A stretch of 64,000 nucleotides of DNA from positions 21,765,375-21,829,374 of the forward strand of contig CAIIXF020000005.1 of NCBI GenBank assembly GCA_903813345.2, written 5' to 3'. This DNA is from Owenia fusiformis. Its lineage: Eukaryota > Annelida > Polychaeta > Sabellida > Oweniidae. This document shows positions 25,806 through 36,522 of the stretch, one piece after another. The stretch's first letter is position 1; the number at the start of each line of letters is the position of its first letter. The position numbers and the translations under genes are program-made. The notes under the pieces were generated by a model that was given only the letters and a program-made list of their open reading frames with translations, made no database searches and was not told the DNA's origin.

Positions 25806-26742
25806 AAGGAAGGAAACCATAAAAGACCAAATAATCTCAAGGCAATAAATGCGTATAATATCATAAAAGAAAAAGCGAAAAACAGCATTCAGGAAGGAAT
25901 AAAGGAAACTCTGAAAACTATACCACAGATGAAAAAAGCTGAAGTGAAAAAACTAGGTATGATAAACATAGAAAATGAAGAATCTCTCACAGTAAGATTA
26001 CAAAAAATACTTGATGACAGAATTCAAACAAAATTATTAGGAAAAAACAAAAATAAAGAAAACAGAAAAATGAATAGTAGACCAAAGAATATATGCAAAA
26101 TTCTTTTTGACAATAAATCGGTTGAATTTGTTAACGTTCAGCAAATATTAAGAGACAAAGATATTATGGAAACCATACCAGATATTGTCAAAGAGAAAGA
26201 AGCACCAGGAGAAGTCTTCATATATACAAATCCAATAAGGAACAAAATATTCAACTACAATGACATATCAGAAGAATTAAACGGTGGAGATAACAATGAT
26301 GAACCAGAATACAGATGTAATACTTCAAAATTCAATAATGAGGATCATCAACATGTTGTAACAGGAGACCTATGAATCATTGAAAACGCAAAACTAAGGA
26401 AGCTATTTAAGAAAGGACCTAATTACAGTGAGAAAAGAAATATAAATTTTGACAACACTAACCGAGAAATAAAGAAAGGAATAATAGAATGTGCAAAGAA
26501 ATTGAGTAAAAAGGAAAAAATAGCAGAGTCAGCATTAAATGAATGGACAATTAAAGTAATGTCTAAAGTGAAAGAGAAAATTGATAGACTCAAAAGAGGA
26601 AAATTCAAGCATATAAGAAATCCAAAACAAGTGCTTCGAGATCCAGAAGCTATAAATGAATTAAACAGACTAAAAGAAGAGTATGTTATTGTTCCTATAT
26701 ACAAGGCGGCTAACAACATTGGATTCATATGCAAAAAATACT
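25806..26742 (+). pseudogene. Penelope-like RT, N-terminal region
   Basis: One frame runs from the insertion junction to 26742 with an interrupting stop, so the natural start lies upstream or is lost. It is Lys/Glu-rich. Recognisable blocks are QHVVTGDL, then after the break 'ENAKLRKLFKKGPNY', and VIVPIYKAANNIGFICK near the end. The last block sits where Penelope-type reverse transcriptases have the DKG/DKA-like N-terminal motif. The element is decayed and is further split by the foldback element downstream. Confidence 0.6.
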
Positions 26743-26934
26743 AAATCAAGAAAATTAAAGAAGAAATACGAACTGATACATATGAGCAAATTGACGTACG
26801 AGCAAAAAAATCTGTAGTAGATGAAATGAAGAGGACCATTCAAGATAAATTCAACATCGCACCAGAAGACGGTAAAAAATGTACTTCCCAACATACACCT
26901 TATGTTAAAGATGCACAAAAATCCGATCAAAGAA

Positions 26935-27671
26935 TGGGTATCGATATGGCGAACTTTTTAAACACACGTTTCTCTTAAACCAGTCATTAAAAATTTCTGA
27001 AAATCTTACAAATTGTTAATTTAATGGCCATCTTTTGAATGGTAACAATATAATTTGAAATAGATAAACATACTTTCATCTATATTGTTTTAAAAAACAC
27101 ATCAAACACTTGTTTTGTTCTTGGTATCATGTTTCCAGAGTGAAATGAAACATCTTTCCGAACCTCATTGGAACAAAACGACATAAACACAACATGTTTA
27201 GGTCTCTCAATATTGTAATTGTACAAAGGAAATTTTGGTTCATTTTAAAAAAGTATCTTGTTAATGAAATAAAAGGTTTTTCTTGATTTTTATCTATTTT
27301 GGGGGGATTTTGTTTTAATTTTTTGAATACTTTTTTAAAATGAACCAAAAATTCCTTTGTATAACTATAATATAGAGAGGTCTAAAAACATGTTGTATAT
27401 GCTATTTTGTTCCAACAAGGTTCGGAAAGACATTTTATTTCATTCTCAAGAATTGGTAGAAAGGAGCAAAAACAATTGCACTAAAAAAACAAAAAATGTT
27501 AACAAAAACAGTTATATAAAATATTTCTAAATAATTTTCGCATTAAATTGTTGTCAATCAGTCAACATTACATAAAATACCATGTTTTTTACAGAATGTT
27601 TTCAATGATTGGTTTAAGAGAAAAAGAAAAACATTCTTGAATTCAGTTCTCCATATCGATACCTATCCTTT
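26935..27671. mobile_element. Foldback element inside the RT frame
   Basis: The ends GGTATCGATATGG (about 26939) and CCATATCGATACC (about 27651) are inverted. So are blocks further in: 'tctcttaaaccagtcatt', 'ctttccgaacctcattgga', 'aacatgtttaggtctctc' and 'ggttcattttaaaaaagta'. The arms are about 320 bp, imperfect, with a loop near 27256-27327. It separates RT-type sequence ending KMHKNPIKE (just left) from RYIIGSKKSSTK (just right), so it is an insertion. No coding capacity. Confidence 0.78.
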
Positions 27672-28297
27672 AGGTACATTATAGGATCAAAGAAAAGTTC
27701 AACAAAAACAGCAGCAAGAAAACTACTGAAAATTCTTAAATTAGTGCAAAAATTCAATGAAAAATACTGTGAAAAGATTAAAAACCTAACTGGAACAAAC
27801 AGGATGTGGATTTGCCAAAATAACAATGATGTCCTAGAATTTGTTAAAGAAGTAAATAAGAGAAATGGGGCAAGGAATATTGTGACATTTGACTTTTTGA
27901 CCCTATATACAAATATAAACCTACAAGATCTGAAAGAAAAACTAAAATGTACCATAGCAAAAGCATTTAAAGGTGGAAGAAATCAGAAGATTAGTGTAAA
28001 CGGTGAAGATGCAAAATGGGGAGGAACTGGAACCAAAAGGACTACCTTTAATAAAGAAGATTGTTTTGAACTAGTAGACTTCATAGTAGATAATGCATAC
28101 TTTAAAGCTGGAAACAAAATAATGCGACAAAATATTGGAATACCGATGGGAATTGATCCAGCACCATATATGGCATATTTATATCTTTATGCATATGAGT
28201 ATACAGCAATGGAAAAAATGTTTAAAGAAGACTACAGAGGAGCAATGAAATATAACAAAACAGCTCGATTCATAGATGACTTATGCAGTATAAATAA
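27672..28297 (+). pseudogene. Penelope-like RT, catalytic core
   Basis: This open frame starts RYIIGSKKSSTK immediately after the foldback element. It carries the reverse-transcriptase blocks FDFLTLYTNI (first catalytic Asp), GIPMGIDPAPYMAYLYLY and RFIDDL (second catalytic Asp pair). The frame is cut at SINN by the Helitron-like insertion at 28298. RNA-dependent DNA synthesis would be its role in an intact copy. Confidence 0.78.
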
Positions 28298-31277
28298 CTA
28301 GACTTTGGAAATTGAACAAGTTCAATTTCAGACTCCAGATTTAGACTTTTTTAAGCTGAGTCATCCAGAATAAGCCGAGTCATCCAGAAAAAGATGGATG
28401 GATGGATGAAATAGGAAGGAGGGATAGGATAGAATAGGAAGGAATGATAGGATAGAATAGCAAGGAAGGATATGATAGGAAGGAAAGGATAGGAAGGATA
28501 GGACAGGATAAGATGGGAAGGATAGGATAGAATAGAAAGGAACGATGGGATAGAATAGGGTAGAATAGGGAAGTAGGATAGGATAGAATAAGAAGGAAGG
28601 ATAGGATAGGAAGGAAAAGATATGAAGGAAGGAAAGATAGGAAGGAAGGATAGATAGGAAGGATAAGATAGGAAGGATGGATGGAAGAATGGATGGATTT
28701 TTCAACATTTTCTTCGCTACTCTTGACTTTCTATCTGGATACCATCAGATCGATTTTTCTCGAAATTTAAAAACGCCATAACTTTAATACCGGAAGTCGG
28801 ATCGAAATTTGGTTTGCAGATTAGGATTCCTTCCTAATTCATAACTCATACGTTAAATTTGGAGATTTTTTTATTTTGACCTACTTTTCGGACACCATAT
28901 CTAAAAAGTGGGTCAAAATACTCTTAGACGGCAAAAGGCTAACACTATTAGCACACTCTTTGCTACATGTATACACAATTTCGAAGAATATAATTAAAGT
29001 GTAGTGTCAGAATGGCAAAAATAAGGAAAAACTTTGAATTTGACCTAGATTTTGACCTAGGCATTTTGGTATCCAAATTTTGAAGCTAGATGGCTTTTGA
29101 GGTTCCATTCTTTTAAAAGCTTTCATTATATTTAGCTGAACTCAGTCTATATTTTGTATTTTTCACTTCAAAAAAATCTTTTTTCCCATTGACTTAACAT
29201 GGGCACCAAATTTAGCGATTTTTGAGCTTTCAAAACGCCATAACTTCTGAACCGGAAGTCTGATCCAAATTTGGTTTGCAGCTTCGGATTCCTGAGATCA
29301 TTCTACACTTATTTCATAACTCACATGTTCAATTTGGAGAACTTTTTGTTCTGACCTACTTTCCGGACGCCATATCTCAAAATCGGTAACAGTAATCAAG
29401 AATCTGATGGCACACTATGAAAGGGCTGTTTCTAAGCTACATGATGAAAAAAGACAAAGTTATTTCGATAAATAGTGACGAAGATAATAGACAGAAGGTT
29501 GAAAATGTAAGACTTGACCTAGTTCTTGACCTTTGACCTAGATTAAAAATTGACCCAATTTCCGAGAAACTAGATACTGGACCTAAATTGACCATGTACA
29601 GGTCTTGACTCAATGTCTTCTAGTTATTAAGAAAACGTGTAGAGAAAAATAACTAGATTGGTGAAATTGAACAAGTTCAATTCAAGACTCCAGATTCCAT
29701 TTTTTTATAAAATGATTTTGACATCTGATATAGATGAGAAAGTGAAATTTAAAGAAAATATTCATGTTAATCACAACTTTAAAAGCAAAATTTGATCAAA
29801 ATTAATAAAATTGACCTAGATTTTGACCTTGACCCTTAGCACTCAAAATTTTACTGAATTTTTGATGATTGGCATTGATTACCATTGACTTAACATCAAG
29901 TTGCTACATTGGTGGCCGACGGTAGGGATTTTCTAAAATTTCAAAAGGCCATAGCTCCTGAACCGGATGTTTGATTTCAAATTTGTTTTCAGATTCAGAA
30001 TCCTTAGAAAATTTCCTATTCAGATTTTGACCTCTGATATTAATGAAAAATGAGAAAATTAACGGTCCCGTAGACATGCCATCAGGGTACCATCATATCA
30101 TTTTTTGAAATTTCAAAATGTGTTAACTCCTGAACCGGAAGTCGGATCACAATTTCGTTTTCAGATTTAGAATCCTGAGCAAATTTCCTATTAATACCAG
30201 GCTTGATAGATTTGAAACACTTTTAAATTTACCATTAATTAATTAATTAAATTAAATTAATTCGTAAAATTTTCATCAAGACATACATTGAGCGAACTGT
30301 TTGAAATACTTAGAGGAACTTAGAAAATAATTCATTAAAGTAAATATCAAAGATAAAAAAGAAAATTGAAAATTTGTGAAAATAAAAAAATTGACCTAGA
30401 ATTTGAACTTTGACCTAGATAAAAATTTGACCTAATTTCCCAGAAACTAGGTCACATACCCTAACTGACTATGTAATTAGATTTACCCTAAACCTTCTAG
30501 TTATTGAGAAATCGTGCTAATAAGAATAAGAATAAGAACTAGATTGGTGAAATTGAACAAAAGAACAAAGTTCAATTCAACTTTTTATCTAAAAACAATT
30601 TTTGAGATCTGATATTTATGAGAAAATGATTGTGACTTCTGATATTAATGAGAAAATGAAAAAAAATATTGGTCCCGTAGACATAACATGGGGTTACCAT
30701 CATTAATTTTGGTGGCAGCAGTGGGATATTTTTCGAGATTTCAAAAGGTCATAACTCCTGAACCGGAAGTCGGATCTCAATTTCGTTTTCAGATTCGGAA
30801 TCTTGAGAAAATTTCCCATTAAGATATTACAAATTTTGATAGATTATGAACATTAAGAAAATTCAACTTTTTTTTATAGTCGAATTTCTCAAAATTGGTT
30901 AAAGTTATCAAAACACGAATTGGTACACTAAAAAGCACTCTTTCTTAGCTACACAATGAACAATGAAAAAAAAATTGAGAAAAAATATTAAATCATAACA
31001 AAGATAATTGACAATTTGTAAATTTGACCAAGCTTTTGACCTTTGACCCAGATAAAAATTTGACCTAATTTTCCAGAAACTAGGTCACATACCTAAACTG
31101 ACCATGTAAACAGATTTACCCCAAGTCTTCTAGTTACTGAGAAATCGTGCTAAGGAGAATAATAAGAATACAGGCAAAAGCAATAGACTCCAGATTTTCA
31201 ATCTGGAGTCTAATAATAATAAAGAAGAAGAAGAATACTGGCAAAAGTAATAGACTCCAGATTTTCAATCTGGAGTC
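28298..31277 (-). mobile_element. Helitron-like array H5, inverted, three units
   Basis: On the minus strand the outer 3' end reads STIR ATCTGGAGTCT, hairpin GAAATTGAA-CTTG-TTCAATTTC, then CAAAGTCTAG followed by T. Two more 3' ends of the same kind lie inside, at 29653-29656 and 30539-30542, each CTAG followed by TTATT or TTCTT. The 5' edge has two copies of a perfect hairpin (31184-31212, 31251-31279). TAA flanks both sides (28295-28297, 31278-31280). The interior has 'ttgacctttgacctag' repeats and a GGATA microsatellite. No Rep/helicase frame. Confidence 0.72.
28391..28700 (+). repeat. (GGATAGGAA)-type microsatellite
   Basis: About 310 bp of irregular GGATA/GGAAG units inside the terminal unit of H5. 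The opposite-strand open frame (Leu/Ser/Pro/Phe-rich) is a simple-repeat artefact. Confidence 0.92.
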
Positions 31278-31279
31278 TA
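31184..31279 (-). repeat. Duplicated terminal hairpin head of H5
   Basis: Two identical hairpins, TAGACTCCAGAT-tttca-ATCTGGAGTCTA (12-bp perfect arms, 5-nt loop), lie 67 bp apart, separated by 'ataataataaagaagaagaag'. The arm matches the subterminal inverted repeat next to each H5 3' end. The H3 array has the same design with TAGGAGGCCCC arms. Confidence 0.85.
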
Positions 31280-31281
31280 AT

Positions 31282-31740
31282 GATGGAAAATTAGAAAATG
31301 ACAAGGAAAATATATACCCTCCTGAACTCAAACTGAACAAGGAAAATGCAAATAACGATGAAGCAACATTTCTCGACATGAAACTCACAATAGAACATAA
31401 GAAAATTACTACACAAATATATGATAAGAGAGAGGATTTTGATTTCAATATAGTTTCCTATCCAGACCTTCCGGGAAACATTCCAAGAAAACAATCATAT
31501 GGAGTCTATGTATCACAGATAATAAGAATATCAAGAGTCTACATTGATGAAAAAATTGCTTCCAAGAGAATCAAGTCCTTGGGGAAAAAATTAATATCTC
31601 AAGGATATAAGAAAGAAACATTGTCAGCATATATCAAAAAGACAATTGCTAAAAATGAATGGATACAGATAAAATACAAAAAGCCCAAAAAATCAAATAT
31701 TAAAGATATGGTCAGAGTTCTAAGACTAATAAGGAAATGA
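31282..31740 (+). pseudogene. Penelope-like RT, C-terminal region
   Basis: The frame resumes right after the Helitron-like insert with DGKLENDKENIYPPELKLNK, then ATFLDMKL, YDKREDFDFNIVSYPDLPGN and a Lys-rich tail ending VRVLRLIRK-stop at 31738-31740. These blocks follow the RFIDDL block in this RT family without a gap, which shows that 28298-31277 is an insert. No GIY-YIG domain follows. Confidence 0.75.
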
Positions 31741-32137
31741 GAAGAACAAGAACGAACAGAATCTAGATATCAGTCTCCGAAATGAGGGTAAACTATAGAA
31801 GAAAAACAGCAACAAAAACAAACATCGATAAAGACAAAGGGGAAGGGGAGTGTTACCGGTAGAAAAAGCTTTAACCCACGGACTTGTAGTCACAAGTCTG
31901 CAGACCCGACACCAAACAAGACCAAAGAAGAAAAGTAATAGAGAGACAGAAGACCAAGAAAGAAGAAACTAAAGAAGACAAGAAAGTAACAATAAAAGAA
32001 AAAAGAAGAAACCAAGAAGACAAAGATTGAAAGGAAAAGACAAATAAAATCAGAATAAGAAGGAATCAACAGCAACAACAAATAGATTTTCAAGCTGGAC
32101 TGAATGATGATGACATGAACAGCATATAAACAAGACG
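31741..32137 (+). other. A/G-rich 3' region of the retroelement
   Basis: Strongly purine-rich on the + strand, with one hairpin GACTTGT-agtc-ACAAGTC near 31885. I looked for a hammerhead ribozyme core (CTGATGA...GAAA), which some Penelope elements carry, and did not see one. Confidence 0.5.
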
Positions 32138-33019
32138 TCCGTCCGTCAACATTGGCCGCACAAATTAAAACTGCTATTCGGATTGAATCATACCCACATT
32201 CATTTTATGCATATCCATAATGCCTATTTGACCTATCATCGCCATTTCCCAAGTTCGCCTGGTTTCCAAGAAATTGCTGATTTTGACGTCAAAAAGTCAA
32301 ATTTTCTGTAAATACTAGACACTTTGTTGAGTTAGAACTTTCAAATAACATGTAGTAGTTGCTGTATATGCAACTTATGTCCTCTGAAGATTTCAAAGGT
32401 CTTTGAATTACAGTTTTTGGTGTTTACTCTATAAAACTTGACAAAAAGTAGGACTTTGTCATTTTCAGGAAACTTTCTCATATATAAAGTCAATGGCAGG
32501 TTTTCTGATTGACAAGGTTCTCAAAGTTTGCTTTATACTTGATCATTTCTTGTAATGAATTACATCAAATTTTTACCGTTTTTGAGATATTTGACGTCAA
32601 AAACAGCAAAAATAAGTTATTTTTCAACTTGCTTCAATTTGACCAAATTTTTTTTGAAAATCATCTAAAAGCTGCCAGGAGTTCAAATCTGACATTAGTT
32701 TTAGGATTTGACCTTTACTTGACCTTCAGTGACCTTCGAAATATCAAAAAAGTTGATTTTTCAAATTGATTTTTGGATATAAATTTTGGTCAGCTTAATC
32801 ACAAAAGACCTTATTGAGCTCTGAATAAGTAAAATTTTCAAGGTCAAAGGTCATCAAACTAGGTCACACAACTGCACTATCTAAGTTTCTCAAGGTTCGA
32901 GACTATAAATATTTTTGTTTGAAAGTCAGGATATACATTCTTCTGAAGGTTCCAAACTGTGTGAGCACAGGACTGTGGGTCCTATTTTTATTGCTATTTC
33001 TTGAAAATATTATAGGAAT

Positions 33020-33154
33020 ATCCTATGGCTTTGAAAAAATATCACTTATATCCATTAGTGGATATTGATATCTTCGCGAGTGAGCGCAGCGAATGAGTGA
33101 AGATACTGATATCCATGAGTGGATATAAGTGATATTTTTGAAAAACCATAGGAT
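33020..33154. repeat. Palindrome, about 54-bp arms
   Basis: ATCCTATGG...ATATCACTTATATCCA is mirrored by TGGATATAAGTGATAT...CCATAGGAT around a GC-richer loop 'gcgagtgagcgcagcgaa'. It lies just outside the 3' end of H2 and just before the TIR element 33159-33582. It may be part of the same family, since 'gatatccat/atggatatc' recurs inside that element. Confidence 0.75.
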
Positions 33155-33158
33155 TGTC

Positions 33159-33582
33159 TGTTTATCCCATGGGGAATTATTATCCAGCGAACATTGAATA
33201 GTCAGATCAATTTCAACAAGATTTATTTCAACATTAATATTCACAACAATGAAATACTCACAATAATTCAACTAACATCATAAAGGGTGTAACAGGGTGG
33301 TTTGTATTTAATGCGAATGCCGTAAAAACTAGATCCCAAAAAATAAAAAATATATAAAGAATTGTTTTGCTGAATTAATAAAAAAAATTGAAAAAATCAA
33401 AACCATGGAATATCACTTTTGAAACCATCGAATATCACCTTTCAAAAAGTGATATTCGATGGTTTCAAAAGTGATATTCGATGGTTTGGGTATTGTTTGC
33501 TAAAATATGATATCTTTATCTACGTATCAATTATATCTTCCCGTGATATTCAATCTATATCCTTGTAACCATGGGATAAACA
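33159..33582. mobile_element. Small TIR element with internal palindrome
   Basis: The ends TGTTTATCCCATGG and CCATGGGATAAACA are exact inverted 14-mers enclosing 424 bp. Inside is a perfect palindrome with 21-bp arms, TTTGAAACCATCGAATATCAC (33418-33438) and its complement at 33449-33469, with a 10-nt loop. No coding frame. Superfamily not assigned. Confidence 0.65.
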
Positions 33583-33863
33583 TATTTATCTACAATTTGA
33601 TCCTACATTGCATTTTTCAAAAAATGTTAAGTAACCACAGGGGTGCCTATAGCCATTCATTCTTTGAAGAGCCAAAACACTATGGTTAGGAAGTTATTTA
33701 ATGTTTTTGCGGTTGCAGACATCCCTGACTGCTTTTTTCGTATTTTCCTAGTACAACTGTCTTTTGAGCAGGTGTCCAAGGCATCATGTTTTACAACTTA
33801 TCATTTCCAGGAGCTATACATACACAGTTTCTTCTTTATTTCCTGAAAATATGAACATAATTA

Positions 33864-35293
33864 TCCCACCGGACGAAGTTTGAAGGGGATATAGAAAAGC
33901 TGTCCGTTTGTCCGTCCGTCCATTCGTCCGTCCATCCATTCGTGTGTCTGGGCAATAACTCAAATACCGGTCAACAGATTTCATTCAAATTTTATAGGCT
34001 TATGCCTTATGGGTGTAGGACCTCTGCTCCAGAAGGAATTTTCAATATTTTAATATAATTTAAAATATTTTAATATTTTCAATATATACTTAATTCAAAA
34101 TGGCGGCCATTTTTCGGAAAAAAAATATAATCTTTAATAACTCAAATACTGGTGCATGGATTTGGTTCAAATTTTATATGCTGTTGCCTGGGTACAAATG
34201 AGCCTTGCTCAAGAAGACATTTTCAAGATGGCCACCAAATTCCAAAATGATGGCCATTTTTTGTAAAAAACATTATCTTTGAAAACTCAAATACCATTGA
34301 ATGGATTTGGTTCAAATTTTACATGCTGATGCCTAGGGAAATAGGAGCTCTGCTTGAGATTTTCAAGATGGCAGCTAAATTTCAAAATGCCGGCCATTTT
34401 TTGTAAAAAAAACATTATCTTTGATAACTCAAATACCATTGAATGGATTTGGTTCAAATTTTACATTATGATGTGTAGGGACATAGGAGCTCTGCTCGAG
34501 AAGGGATTTTCAAGGTGGTAGCTAAATTTCAAAATGGCTGCCATTTTTCATAAAAGAACGTAACTGATTTGGGTAAAATTGTATATTCTGATGCCTTGGG
34601 ACATAGGAGCTCTGCTAAAGAAGAAATCTAAAGATGACAGCTGAATTTCAAAATGGCAATCATGTTTCATAAAAACATAATCTTTGATAATTCAAGAAGA
34701 GACAAAGAAGTTCTGCTCAATAAGACATTTTCAAGATGATCACTGAGTTTCAAAATGGCCGCGTGCCATTTTTCGTAAAAAAACGTAATCAATGATAACT
34801 CAAATACCAGTGGATGGATTTGGTTCCAATTTTATATACTGATGTTTAGGGAAAAAGGAGATCTGCTTCAGAAGAAATTTCAAAGGCGTTAGCTGAATTT
34901 CAAAATGGCTGCCATTTTTCATAAAATTGGACGGATTTACTTCAAATTTTATATACTGATGCCTAGAGATAAAGGAGCTCTGCTTGAGAAGAAATTTTTA
35001 AGGCGGCTGCTATTTATCGAAATTTCCGCCATTTTTCATTAAACATCCTTGATAACTCAAGTACCAGTTGACGGATTTGGGTAAAATTGTATATTCTGAT
35101 GCCTTGGGACATAGGAGCTCTGCTAAAGAAGAAATCTAAAGATGACAGCTGAATTTCAAAATGGCAATCATGTTTCATAAAAACATAATCTTTGATAATT
35201 CAAATACCAGTAGATGAATTTGGCTCAAATTTTTTATCAAAACATGATTTGTTCGGTGGGATATGCTACTCCGTGGAGTTGCTGTTTTTCTAG
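33864..35293 (+). mobile_element. Helitron-like element H1, complete copy
   Basis: It starts TCCCACCGGACGAAG after A (33863) and ends TTTTTCTAG before T (35294), which are textbook Helitron borders. The 3' end has 'gttcggtggga', complementary to the 5' end, and the hairpin ACTCC-gt-GGAGT. After a (GTCC)n head, the interior is about eight diverged units of roughly 170 bp: 'gataactcaaataccagt', 'ggatttggttcaaatttt', 'aaaatggcggccatttttc'. No Rep/helicase gene, so non-autonomous. Confidence 0.85.
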
Positions 35294-36522
35294 TTGAACC
35301 AGTATTTTTTAATATATAGCGATTTCTTTGGGTTGCGTTTTTTTAACACCGTATCATAAAATAACCCCCAAAAATGAATTAAAATATTTTTTGAAAAAAT
35401 GAACCTTAATAAATGTGTTCTCAACAATAGTATGATGATCTCCTTAGTTGGTATACAGGAGGCATTCAATCTAGAGGGTATAGGAAAACATCATGACGGT
35501 TGGGAACAAAGGAAAAAGAACCTTATTAAAGGTGTTCTGTCAAAACCTCATGAAAGCTAAGGGAGAACACAAAAAGCAACAGTTGAAAACACAAACCTTA
35601 AAAAGCTAAATCTAGTTGTGACTTTCCATTGCATTATATTTTTATTTGGCATTCTCAAAGAAATTAAACAATGATAGATGACAATATATATGGTCTTAAT
35701 TTATTTTATATGAACACTTACATGTAACAAGCAACATTTACTCAAACATATTTTTCTGATTATCTGCTCATGGGGTACCAGTAACCCCATGAGCAGATTT
35801 CTGACAAACATATTTTAAGTTATCTTAATCGCTTTATTGTAAATGACACATGTTTTCTTTGATCTAGTATTATCATTGAAAATTGAATACATGTCTGTTT
35901 AGAGGATTGACCATCCTGCTCAGAATTATCTATGGGTACCGGCGGGTTGGATGTCTCTGTGGCGTGATACTTTGATACAATAGTTATTGTAATGACAGAG
36001 TTTGTTGGAAGGTTCAGTCAAAAATGTCTTTGGCTTTTTATTTTTGTAGAAGGTTCTATGTTGCACCTACCTTAAAGCAATACATTCAAGGCAGCATTGA
36101 TTCTTGACTATAGTGGCAATTTCAATATGGCCTCCTTTTTGAAACTAAATATTTTTTGATATATTTTCATATTGCATATTGTGTATCTTCCACACTTAGG
36201 ACCCTCTCTTGATGATTGAATTATAGTACTATAATAGTGTCAATACTAAACAATCAGTCAATGTAGAAGGTCATTCACTGTTCACAATCAACAAAAACAC
36301 AATAGGGTGTCATCAATACAATGGGATTATTTACCAACTATTTATGCATGACTGGGAAATGAAGTGAAGCTTAGTAGATTAGGACACATTGTAGTTTACA
36401 TATATTCACAAGTCAAATTAAGCCTAAAAAGGCTCAAAAAGGCCAAGTAATGACCAATGAGGCCTACAAAATTTTGGGGTCCAACATTTTTTTTCATTGG
36501 CCCACCCAAGGGGGATCCGCCA
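35294..36522. other. No confirmed gene; one perfect hairpin
   Basis: Unique-looking DNA. A perfect 15-bp-arm hairpin, ATCTGCTCATGGGGT-(7 nt)-ACCCCATGAGCAGAT, lies at 35762-35798. A 26-codon open stretch follows an AG at about 35916 but lacks a good donor (see rejected list). Confidence 0.5.

Larger units (their letters stand above)
25806..32137 (+). mobile_element. Penelope-like retroelement inserted in H2, itself split twice
   Basis: Boundaries are where the H2 sequence breaks, with GTCCGTCCGT on both sides; this is inside a (GTCC)n tract, so the duplication length is uncertain. The contents in order are: N-terminal reverse-transcriptase region, foldback insertion (26935-27671), RT catalytic region, inverted Helitron-like array (28298-31277), RT C-terminal region (31282-31740), then about 400 bp of A/G-rich 3' sequence. 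No GIY-YIG endonuclease frame is visible before or after the RT. Penelope-like is judged from motif order. Another RT clade is possible. Confidence 0.65.
25725..32990 (+). mobile_element. Helitron-like element H2, split by a retroelement
   Basis: The 5' part (25725-25805) carries the palindrome GGCTCAC-ACA-GTGAGCC and (GTCC)n. The element resumes at 32138 with 'tccgtccgtcaacattggcc' and continues to 'aactgtgtgagc', which is complementary to the 5' 'gctcacacag', and the 3' hairpin AGGAC-tgtgg-GTCCT (32969-32983). Subterminal inverted repeat plus 3' hairpin is the Helitron/Helentron layout. A CTRR end is not clear in this copy. Removing the 6.3 kb insert leaves about 0.93 kb. A sister copy starts at 42889. 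No Rep/helicase gene, so non-autonomous. Confidence 0.72.

Noticed and set aside
31741-32137. Hammerhead ribozyme in the 3' region of the Penelope-like element
   Set aside because: No CTGATGA...GAAA core found; only a plain 7-bp hairpin.
35916-35996. Possible host exon (RIDHPAQNYLWVPAGW...) after 'tgtctgtttag'
   Set aside because: The acceptor is weak and no canonical donor with the right phase is present (only GTTGGA or GTACCG). Not enough to call an exon upstream of 41744.
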